Below the pieces are notes generated by a model. The model was not told the origin of the DNA. It saw only the letters and a list, made by a program, of their open reading frames with translations, and ran no database searches. DNA of 64,000 nt from Alitta virens (lineage: Eukaryota; Annelida; Polychaeta; Phyllodocida; Nereididae), in contig OW028573.1 of NCBI GenBank assembly GCA_932294295.1, positions 69,107,829-69,171,828 on the forward strand, written 5' to 3'. Both the position numbers and the translations under genes were made by a program. Each line of letters begins with the position of its first letter. Within the stretch, counting starts at the first letter, position 1. Shown here one piece after another: positions 24,001 through 36,000 of this stretch.

Positions 24001-27000
24001 AGAGACTCGAAAAGGAGGTTAACCAGTGGGAAAGCAAAGTACAGAACTTAAACGATTTTGCTTCCAAATTAAAAGAGGAATACACGAAGGATGACCGTAG
24101 TAATGTGAGCACCACCATTGAGGACATCAACGATTCTTGGAAGCAACTCAAATACAGGTAATTATCCTTATATCATACAGGTTGTTAAGTATGACTTATA
24201 GGAGAGGTGATATATAACTGGGTTCCAAAATATTTGTTAGATTAATTTTACCTGGGAGAATGAGTTTAGAAATCGTTTCCTCAAGATTATTGAAACAGGG
24301 GTTTCACAATTTCTTCATCAACCAGCTGAAAGAATCTATTTTTATGTTACAAGTGAGACCATGTACACGTAAAAATAAAAATAATACAATGTATTTATTT
24401 TATTGTCATTTAAAGGATATATTTAGTGACTTCCTGTCGTTACACTTTTTTTGTGACACGAGATGACCTTGGGGTATTTTTGTCTGTAAAAGTGTCACGC
24501 TGATGTCATGACCATGCCAGTAAATGTGATACATATTGAAAGTCCCTGCTGGTCAGGTATTGCATGCACATAGGGATGCCAGCCATTGAAGATGCTTTCT
24601 TTGAGAATTGAGGACCTAGCGCTCGTATTGGTGAATTAAGTGATAACGTGGTTAGTTGTGTGGTCTCTCCAGAGGCTACAGGTGACATCAGGCAGGCTGG
24701 GTCATTGCTGTTTGGAGCAGAGGCATCACACAGCTTCATATAAACCTCCTTTGACATTAATTCCTCTTCGATGGAGACTCGCTGAGTCCTCTCTCAGTCC
24801 TCTCTGCCCATTGATAAGCGTTTTCTGCCATTATTGATCTTGACAAGTGTTCCTAACCTCTCGCCTTGCAGCCATGATAGATTGTGTGATGGCATGTGAG
24901 ACTACCCCGCCACTTTTGATAGCCAAGTCTGCGCAGGGTACAAGGTTAGACTATAAAAGTGTGTGTGCATCACCTATATATATATAATCGTTGTACTTAG
25001 TTTTTTTTATATCTGGCCTTCCAAGTTATACTACCTGGAACATCCATATTGGCTGATGCCAATCAGGAGTCTGGTTCCACTTGCAAGTGGAAATGCACTG
25101 TGTGAAATATGACTCAGGCTGTCAAGGATCGCTGTGAGTCCTCTAGCAGGTCATATTAGTTTTAAGTTTTGAAATATAGAAACGTCACCTGATATGGATG
25201 ATCCTAGGAATAAAAAGGAGGTGAAAAACAACGTTAAAATATGAGTTGTTGCGAATTAATGAGGGAACTATCAGCTTTCATTCGCCCTCTTAATTCAACA
25301 GGTTGTGTGTCTCCCCGGGCTACTCTCACATTTGCTAATCATTCACGTCAAAACTAAAAAGGCTCAGCGAAAAAGGCAGACAAAAGCAGAGGGCCAATTA
25401 ATCAATGCTCAAGCATAGTGGTGCCTTGAAACCAGATCCTGTTTTGGTTTTGACATTTTTCATCCTCAAACACAGGAAGTCTGGGCCTACAAGTAATGGA
25501 TAACCCCCTACAAAGTCCTCTGTGTGTTATTTGTTTACTAGTACGTGTAGTGAAAACGATATGTACATAATAAGCAGTCGTGACTTATCTTTTAGAGAAT
25601 CAGATTGACATCAGTACAAGTGGGACCATTTAGTAGTGTATGCGTCCTGTGCGTCCTCTACTCACTTGAAGGACTGTATACATTCTAATTTTATTGATGA
25701 AAATATAAACCGTAGTGACATATTAATTGGGTGCATGTTATTATATCTAATCTGTAATACGTCCATACTTAGTGCAGTGCTGCAGTTGTCTTTTGGTCCC
25801 TGTATAAAACAATCTGCACATATTTGTGGAGAACGAGCAACTTGGGAGCAAAGCATTTGTGAAGAAAGGTCTGCAGGGCTGCCTACATGTATGTGCACTC
25901 AGACTGGCCACCAGTGTGTTACCTGCATACAAATCATGGCCTCTAAGGGCAGGATGAGACCAATGCCTCTCTACAGTGTTTGATGTATCATGCCCTCCAT
26001 CTGCTTATGAGATTTTCCTCCCAGCATTGGGATGCTGATGTGGAGCCAGAGCTTTCATCGCTCCAAGCTGCTCAGGGGTCACCCAGATCTTTATTACTCT
26101 GAGGGTGATTGTGTGTTTTGACCTCTAAGGGTGGTTCTGGGATTTAACCTCTGTTGTTTGATGTGTTTTTTTTTTTGAGTATGTTAAACGTTATTATTTA
26201 TAATTGATTGTCAATAAGAAGGGAGTTGTGGCTAAATTATTCTTAAAAATTGTTCTTTATTTAAATAAGAACAGTGTGTTGGTATGACTCAGGCTGTCAA
26301 GGATCAGGGCATTCTGATACATTGGAAGTGCATTTATTTTTTTAAACTCATGCAGTTCCCAGACCAGTTGCTATCTTGTTTTGGTACTACTGCTGTTTAT
26401 TAAGATATATGTATGTAAAATTTTCTGGTTAAAAATAAAAAATCCGAAAATCTGAATCATACATTTGATGTATCGGGCCATTTCCAGATGTACCCTGTTG
26501 AAACACCATCACACAATGTGCAAAGATGCCCTATAAAGAAAGCAGGGATCAGGGAAGATCACTAAAGACACTTTCATGAGCACTAAAGAACGTAGTCATA
26601 AATAAGAACACTTCCTGGTGGATCTTGTGCCAGGCCACTATGTCATGCAGCAGACAGCACGTGCTGCTTTTGTATTATCCCAAATCAATGTCGTGTTTCC
26701 TCGTTATTGTATTTCACGTGGGGGCTCATTATCCCTGCCAATGAATTGATTGTCTGTTGTGAAAAGCTGATGTATGATATTTTGTTGGATGTAGTTGAGA
26801 GTTTGAAATGTGATACGCCTCCTGGTAGCAGTGGTAGGTCATGCAAAGCATACCAGGAATGTTTTCTATTCTCTCTGAAGAGATTCAATGGACTCTTTGT
26901 TAAATGCCGTATTGTACTTGCAATGGTAGCATATTTATAGTTTAGGAACAGAATAACCTCATACTGTATGGGCGAGATATTTATTCACAATACACTGCAG

Positions 27001-30000
27001 TGCCTTGATTCAACTGCATGGTTTTGAGGCTGTTTGGGTCACAATGAACGCTGATTGTGTACGAAGTGTTTCTTTTAACTGTTTCTTGCATATTTGATTC
27101 TGATATTGTGGAAATAGCATTTGACTGGCATTGTTGTACAGTGTATTTTGACGAAATCTCGCTTTGTGTCATTCCAGACTCGACCAACGGAAGTATAACT
27201 TGGTGGCCGCCCAGAAGACGGTCGACGAGTTCGACAAGACACAAGACGAGTTCGTGGAGTGGCTGAACAAGACTGAGAACAATCTCATGGAGTACCAGAA
27301 AACAGCCAGCCACCACAACTCGGGTGGAGGAGCAGGCCCTGGGAGTCTGCCTCATGCTAAGGATCAGCAGGAAAAGCTCATTAAAAAGCTGCAGGTAAGA
27401 ATACGCTTGATATGCTTGATATGGTATTAAAGTTCTTTTTGTTCTTCCGCATGCATGTTCTTCCTAAAGGTCGAGATCTAAACGATGCACTCTCTCAAGG
27501 TCATCTGTTGCTGGTTTGAATTTGATGAGGTTTATTGAGAAACCGATGTACAACCAAACCTGTCTTATTAACAGTTAGCCAAGGAAATCAATCAATCAAT
27601 CGGCCTCTTTGGACAGGTTGTTGTTAAATAATAGATTTGTAAAACAATTACTGATTATACAGTCTGGGGAAGTTGGAAGTGGTCGTTTACAGCAGGTGAC
27701 TATTCTTTACAGGACTGGTTTGTGATACTGTTGATTTAACAATGAGATAGGCTAATTTTAAGGTTTAATGTACACATAAATTTATAAATCTGTAGTTAGA
27801 GAACTTTTTTTACCAATGGAGATAGGCTAATGTCAATGTTTAATATACATAATTCTGTTAACTATGGTTAGAGAACATCAGGGAAGGATATGTTTTGTAT
27901 CGGATTACCTCTTTTGATCAGAGATTTATCGGCCATAAAGGTCACCGTGTGTGGTCATCATGGCTTTCATGCTTGTCATAAAGAAGCTACACGACTCCTG
28001 CAGGGACATGCATGATGTTGATGACCTACATTGACATTACTTGGTTATTATCCCTTAATCTTGTGCCATCCTAGTCTGTCATGCAGCTTAAGGCAATGCA
28101 AAATAACTGGATTTTTGATGACAAACTGCTGTTATTTTTGTTTTACACCTGGGAATGTGTTAGTATTTTGGATAATATTTCGTTAACTCTCTGATATAAT
28201 TTTAATGCTCCATTGTTTTCTGATTGTGAAAAAAAGAAATGTTATAATAAGAATAAAATGATTCTCATACTAGTTATTTATTATTAGGAATGCCAGTCAG
28301 AGGAGTTGTAGGTGTAGTATTTCACATTCTTCCTTAGCACAAAGAGTCTTCGCAATTGTAATGGGATTTAGATAAGATGATTATTTTGCCCACTTAACAA
28401 CAAACTGCAAATTGATTTGAGTCATCCTAGATTTTGCAGAGTTAGCATTGTTGAGTGTGGTTTTTATGACTCCTACGAGAGAAAGTAATTATCGCCATTT
28501 TGTTGCAATTTTTACGTCTTCATTTCGTGCCTAATTAACTGTAATTAGTCGCTCTATTAGATGGCACTGCTCAGGTTCCCTCCTCTGTTATCAGTGTTGC
28601 TTGGCAACAGATGAATCTCAAGTCTTGCTGATTTCAAAATGCTAAGTTTCTTGACCATGTCTCTGCTGTTGGTGTTTCATGCTAGCATAATAATGTGACT
28701 CCGGGAACTCTATTAAACAATGTCAAATTTGTGAATCTGCCAGACGCCACGTCATTTAATTAGTTACTGCATATGAAAGTGGTGTTATGAACGCTTGACG
28801 TAGGTAGGTGTTACGTTATATTGCGCCATATATGCAACTATATGTAATTCCGATTCTGTTACTGAATGGTGTTATAGTGGTCCCTTGCTAAGCCTCTCAT
28901 GACATGAATTATTGAGTGCATCCTATCACCTAACTCCCAGTGGTTCATCAATTTATATTAATGTGTTCCGATTCAACAGAGTTAATAAATTAAAAACTAT
29001 GAGGCTCTATGTTGAATACTGAATACCTAATGTACAATTTGTTACATTTAGAGCCACACAATAGATGACAGAGGCATTAGTCATAAGCTGATGATAGTGA
29101 AATCTGGGCATGCCCAAGAGAGGACTTTTTACAATATATTGGTTTTATTGTTGGGCATACTGAGCATAAAGGATTTGTTTCGGGGATCTGCCTTAGTTAC
29201 CTAGAATGCTTTTAAGGGTGTGAGAGCATGGAGCCATATATTGTGGTGGCCATAAAGAATGGTTCTGGAGCCATTTATCCGTGTAGTTATGGTGGCCCTT
29301 GTGAGGCAATGTAAGAGCATTGATGGAGATCAGAGGAGAGACCCTAAAAGAAGGCTGGCTGCCTCTTAGCATCAATAAAGACTGGTTATCCCAGACAAAA
29401 GGGGACTAACAACTTGCCTCCATGATTATGATGATGATTCTGGCGTTAATAACCATTCTAGTGCCAGATGAGTACGTTAATAATGTGCCTAAGAACTTAT
29501 TCATATGAGGCTATGGTGGCTTATAGTGTTGCTGACTGAGATGGGGACATGCTTCAGGGTGGCGTGATGAAGTAAATTGCCTTAAAATGTCCGTATTAGA
29601 AATTCACAAACCTAAAACACAGAAACGTTATACATTATGTTTACCTGGTTAACGTGGATAGCCGATCTGGCTTCACTGTCAGCTGGAAATCAGAACCCTG
29701 ATCAATAGAGATGTAGAGCTCATCAGAATGGTTACTACATGGCCAAATGTGCCACGTGCGTTTTCCATGAGAAGGATAAACACGTGGAAAACACATGGTT
29801 TTTAGCTAATTATAATGAGGCAAAAACAAATAATTTTTTCCACACGTGGCACAATTGGCCATGTAGTATTGCTTAATTTGGACGCATAAGTTGTGGTCAG
29901 AAAATGTTTACTACCTCTGACATGTTTTGAAGTTTGGGTTTATAGTGACATATATTTATCAGGCATTTGGTACTCTATGGATTTTGAATTTCTTTACCAT

Positions 30001-33000
30001 TTATGTGCTTTGAAACACCGTATTGCCAATTTGGCATGTTCAGTTACAAAAGGATTTGACTCTTTGGTCAGGAGGGGTACCGTAGAGGCCACCAGTGGCC
30101 AGGGCCTTGACCAAAGCAGTGATGAGCCTAGCCTGGTCACTCAGCACATTGTTACTGGCAATCTACATCCAGTAATTGTGGTCAGTGAAAGGAAGGGAGC
30201 TGGGATGCTTGTGGACTCCGGGCAACTCGCAAGTCCCGCAGCCAATACTGACTGGCCATTATTACTTCTGGAGTGGCTCTTAAGCTCCCGACTCCAAACA
30301 CCCTCTTGCCAATCTTCATTTGAATTCATTGCCTCCGAATGGGCTTTCCAAACCCTGCAATCGAATTTGTTCTCATAGACCTACTCTCCATGTTGCCCTT
30401 CTACCTTGCTGGGCTGCCTCAGACAAGGACACTAGAACAAGGTCATAGCTGGGGGCCAGAGTGCAGTCACTGTATGCCAAGTATATGGCATCAGTTGCAA
30501 AGGACGTGGCTTTAGTGCGCATTTATTAGTCCATTCCCCAGAGTCTATACAATGAATCTGGAACTGTGCTTGGATGTTAGGAAATGGAAATGAGAGAAGT
30601 AAAACAAGGCTAGTGCAGTTTGCTCCATCCACTATGCAGGTGTAGAGACTGAGAGAGGATAAACATCATCGACCTCCATTAGTTATTGACAGGTTGTCGC
30701 CAACAGTGCATTTAAGTCCTGGGATAAAGTTGTGTCAGCTTAAAGTTCTTAATATCGAATTAGGAGACAGTAATCCAGGGACGCAGGAAGTGAAGCTGTC
30801 CTCCTTGAGTCTGGCTCAGCCCTGACCTCTGAGCTCCTGTGGCTGGCTTGCCTTTGTGTGTGACAGTCTGAATGAACAAAGCAGCTCAGAGCTGGCGACT
30901 AGGGGAGTGACTGCCTCTTGGTAATGAAGGGCAGGTTGACGTAACAACGTCGTTATGTGTGTTGAGACCGTCACGTTAAACGTAAATTGCTCTCGACGTG
31001 AGAAGAGGGACGTGTCTTTGGCGCTCGCAACGTGAGAGTCTGGGTAAGCTGAGCAAGGAAGAAAGGGGAAGGGGGCGTCTGATGGGGAGGTCAGATGTGG
31101 TGGTCATCGGCCTCCATTCATGTGTCCCACTGGTCTCTTGGCCACCCTTTCAAGTCCCTGGGCAGCGGAGGCATCTCATAAGGCAGCTAATGGCAGTGCA
31201 ATTCGATAAAGATGATGCATAGGTGCCGGGGGCTGCCAATCAGGAGGGACTTCCTTCTCAGGAATGTGCTCAAGGTGGGGGGCATCCTGCATTGTCTGGT
31301 GATTATGGTGATGTGGATGCAAGTCACAAGATGCTGCTGCTGCTGATGCTGCACTCTTGAACCCATCATCACCCTGGCACTGGTGCTGCTGGATCCTCTA
31401 TCTAGGTCATGATAATGAGCCATTGGGTTAGCTAAGCTTGATACAAAGGGGTTTAGCACCCGTCAGTGACACACACGCTAACCTCAGATGGTGGCCAGCT
31501 GCATGATGGTTTTGGCAGGGCCCGCTTGGGGGCGCTGTTAGGGGTGGGCGAGTCCATTGTGGCCGAAGGGATCAGTGGGCAGGATGAAGACGTATGATGG
31601 AGATGTGTTCATTGTCACTGAAGGAGTGACAGCCATCCACTGGATACCGAGGTAAGCCATGGACGTATTAAGCCTATGGAGTTCTAGCATGAGCTGGGTA
31701 ACTTACCATTACAAGGTGGTGTTTAGTCTGCTGCTGCAACATGCGAGTGTTACCCTTGGGGCTGCTACTGATAGCCCATCAGCTCTCATGTCAAACGGTC
31801 AGCATGAGTTAGAGCAATCAATGCTGCACTAATGAGCCAACAGGTGATGCTCTGCTTGCTGCTGATGCTGCTGATTCTGCTGATGCTGCTGATGCTGCTC
31901 CTGCTGCTCCTGCTGCTGGAACTGCTACATCAGTGTCCGAAGATGCAACGCAGCCATCTAATCTAATATTTGTGAGGTGTGACTGTGAGTGACAGCCACT
32001 TTCATTAACTGGGACAGCCCAGTTACTCTTATTGGCATTTGCAATCATCTGGAGCTTTGCTCTATCACGACAAACAACAGCAGTACATTGTGTAGGACTT
32101 CATGTTCTCATTTGAAGCCTACACTAGAAAAACACTTCATGAATGACAAAGAACATTTTCTGAGAGTTATCCATCCCTCTAAAGTCTAGACACTTGAGAC
32201 ACAGGATCCTTCACAGCTGGCTCTTGTATAGAGCCCTGCAGACCTCTGAGTCTCCATGTTCTGTTTATGTCTTCCAGTAACGTTATATATTCCAACGGGC
32301 CCCTTGGAGGGCCGAGTGGCACCCTGGGGTGGAACTGAGGAATACGACCGTGACCAGCTTATGCTTCCAGTGTCCATCACGATTTACATGTTACTATACA
32401 CTATAATTATGCACTACATGACAGAGGAAATCGTTGTCTATTGTATGATGAATTATGAATTGCAAAATATGGGTAGCTTTATTGTAATGAAACCAATCGC
32501 GACATTTATTATTTTTTTAATGAAGGTAATAATAACTTCACAACATTTACTTGCTGTGGTAACCAATAAAATGCCTTCCACCGCCATCATCACCATTATA
32601 GATGGGAGCTTAATAAAACGCAGATTTGCAATCCTAATGACTGTCAGATATTGCACTGCACACAGTTATATCCTGGAAGCGTAGATATGGTCAGCGTAAT
32701 GCAAGGTCAATGCACCAGTGGCCTGGGGACACCCAATAATGCATCATGACCATTCCCTTGAGCCTGATAAGAGCCCCATTCACTGGAGCAGTCTCTCCTA
32801 CCCATGCTAAACGCGTTTGCCCATCTTGAGGGCTCTCAGCGCTTTCTCAGATCAAGATAAAACTCTTCTCCTGCCATTGCTGTCTTTCTTGCCTGGGGGA
32901 GTCTAGGGTTCTAGTTTGTCACACACTGCGGATTGTTTGTCTCCCTGGAAAGTTATGGTGATTAGCATTGATTGCTTCCAAGTCAGGAATTGGGCTTTCA

Positions 33001-36000
33001 CTGGAGCTTTAGCAGGGAAAAAATGTATGGGACAATTGTTGAGGTGAGGGGGGGGGGGGGGGTAAGGGCCTAGGGGATAGATAAGGGTTGAATTGAAGCT
33101 GGGCCAGGTAGAATGAAAGTCTTTGATTTGTTGAGCTCATTGCTGGTACAACCTCTAGCTGTTTCAGAATTTTGTCACTTCAGTATGTCTAGCCAATTTT
33201 ATTGTTCACTGTACTTGCATTGACAGCCCTGGTATTTTTATATCTGGCGTCTAGACCTATCACACAATAGATCTACAACTGATATGGTTTGTTAAAACGC
33301 CAGGTATTATTACGAACACTTCGTATTTTGGGTGAAAATGTATAGGTCAAGGAGTAGTCTTGCATTTGATTTTGATTTGATTGGTGGTTCAGTATGAAGA
33401 ACCCGTCGGGGGCCTCTTTACTTATTTTAATGTATTCGAACCAGAAAGGCTCATGCACAACTAACCTAGGCAGTATTCACCTTAATTTTGGGTTAAAATC
33501 CTTGGTTACAACTTCCAAAGTATTAATTAAAGATTTAGGCATAATTGAACTTGTAACTATGGAGTATTACTGCAGTAAAGAAAGTAAACACATCGCTATT
33601 TCACTGCTCAGGCGAGCTATTTATAGAAAACAGAACACTTAAAAAAAAAAAGGATTATCAGAACCAAATTTCGTGGCGCAGTGGATAAGGCCACTCGTGT
33701 TGTGAGTGTGGTGAAACTGTACTTTTCTGACAGTGGTTCGAATCCAGCTCAGAAATTGTTTTTTTTTTTCTTTTTAAAAAAGAATCTTGGTCCCAATATC
33801 ATGTACAGTGACAGCTACTGCTAATATTGTTCACGTTGCCAGATATCTATTCTTTTTTTTTTAAAGAATTTTCTTTTATAAGCGAGCCTCAGCCTATAGG
33901 ACATCTTCTTTATATAGGAGAGGCTTTCCTGCAGAAATGCTAAACATTGTCAAAATGCATCCAGTGAGGTCCTTTTCACTTTGGGGTATCAGCTGTGTCT
34001 ATTGCAAATATAGTTAACATAGTAGTGGAAACCCATTTGGAACCTCTGAGCATGGACTCCATGCTCTGAGATAGGCACCTCTTTGTAGGAGGTTTTTCAG
34101 AAATACCTGTTGGAGCCCCATAATCAGATAATGTAGAAATACTGAGCAACTTTTATGATTCTCAACAAAAGCTTAATATCTTCCTTTTGTTCAATCCTAT
34201 GAAAACTAATGTGATTTAAATCAGTAACTGAGGTGTCTCAGCTGTGATAATAAAGATAATTGCAGGGGATACAGGCACTGATATACGTAAGTCAATGTAG
34301 GCTGCTGTGGCTTCATGAGCACTAGTACAGAGCAATTCCTTATTTGAAAATCTCTCTGGCCTGGCCAGAGCAGCAGGTCATAATTAACATAATATATGCA
34401 GCCCCTTCAAAGTTCATTTCCCAGAAATTTAAGATGAGGTCTTTGTGAAAGTTGTGCTACTCACTAAATTTACATTACTCAAAAGGCTACTTCACTATAA
34501 AGCCAGACCTTTTATTAAGTAATACAAAGGCTGGTATGCACTACAAGTTGTCAGTTCATGATGCCATTAATGTGAAAATAAATACAATGCAATCATATTT
34601 CTATCACATTGGTATGGCATTGCATATCTTCAGGTCTCTTTTGAAGAGAGCTTTACTTGGCACGATCATATGTATCCTATGTAATTTAAAAGCACATTTG
34701 TATGATGAACTTTCTCCATCTCCATCATTCAATTTTCATGAGCCAGAAAAAATATTTTGTTTATAGATCTGGTGGCTTGTTCTGTGATGCCGGCATTGTT
34801 CACAGGTTACCAGATATCTATTATTTATCTTTTTTAAAGAATTTTCTTGTGTGGCCTGTTGTGGGTGTGTCACTCATGATGGCCAATCAGGGTCAGAGGC
34901 CTGCAATGAGTCGACCACTGCAACACTGGTAACAACAGCAGCATCACAAGCACACATTCTTGATGGATTTTTGTGCCAAAACACCACACTTATATAGTTA
35001 CCAATTCAATCACATTAGTTTTCATATTTATGTATTATCTCCATCATTGTGAAATCGGTCAAACCTCATCAATCTGCAATCTTCCCCATGTTCATCATTC
35101 GGTTTTTATGCTACATCGCCTATAAAAAAAATTCTGGTAAATATCTTCTTGTGGTCAGTCCATGAAGTGATCGAAGTTTTGAAATACAGATTGTCGATTT
35201 TATAAGCAGTCCATATCATCCCATTTTTGAAGGAATTGCTTCCACAACAGGAGAATCTCATCGACTATAATGGTGGCATTCAATTCTTTATGTGTTTTCA
35301 CTGCATGAACTCTTGAGAATAACGGCTGGCCTTCTTTCATGATCAGCTTTTCCCATTCAGCCAAGCGCCAAGTGGATCAATGGATACGCTGATGATGACA
35401 GTTCGAAGGTCGTGAAACAATTGCAGAGACATGGAGCAGACACGCCGTGCATATGCCAGTCAGTGCTCACTGCTCTTATTTCAAAAGACTGCAGGTCCTT
35501 GGACTCTTTGACTCTGCCATTCATCCACTGGATCTGTATATTGGTGCATGTTTGCTATGTATATTTAATGAGGATAGATAGACCCCTGGGTTGGTCAGCA
35601 CCCATGAGATCTATAGCCATAGATAACATTACCCCACCCCCCCCCCCCGTTCCCCCAGGCCTGCCATTACACCAGGCTAGTCACATTGTTTGCCTTCCTG
35701 GAATGGCTGACCCATCCTTCAGCTGTCACTTGTATCGACTCGTTGTTTTGATTCTTGTTGAAAGTCGTTCAGATCGCATGATATGGTGAAGTTCGTGCAC
35801 CTAAAATCTGATGGTGGTCCAAGTGCTGGATGATCTGCAACTGCAACTGTTCTTCATTATCTCTAATGTTTTGACTCTTGAAGTCTTGTTTTGATACGTT
35901 TTCGCTTAAAGGTTTTTGTTGCGGTATTGTTGTTGCAGTATTGTCTTCAGTTGCTGATTCTCAATGTAGTATCATGTTGACGTCATCTGAAAGCTTTTGG

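Larger units (their letters stand above)
16181..24002 (+). other. 7.8-kb dystrophin intron
   Basis: No exon was needed or found here. Visible items are an A-rich run near 17776, TGACCAG-type short repeats at 20010-20055, two copies of GATAATTACACGACG near 21736-21775 and an AGC/AGT repeat at 22540-22572. The rest shows no recognisable structure. Confidence 0.75.
24158..27177 (+). other. 3.0-kb dystrophin intron
   Basis: No gene is seen. It contains a TA run (24974-24987), a T run near 26166, and a 23-bp sequence present twice (25108-25130 and 26283-26305). Confidence 0.75.

Noticed and set aside
29893..30378. 161-codon open frame on + strand in an intron
   Set aside because: No recognisable domain, no phase-compatible splice sites, composition like background.
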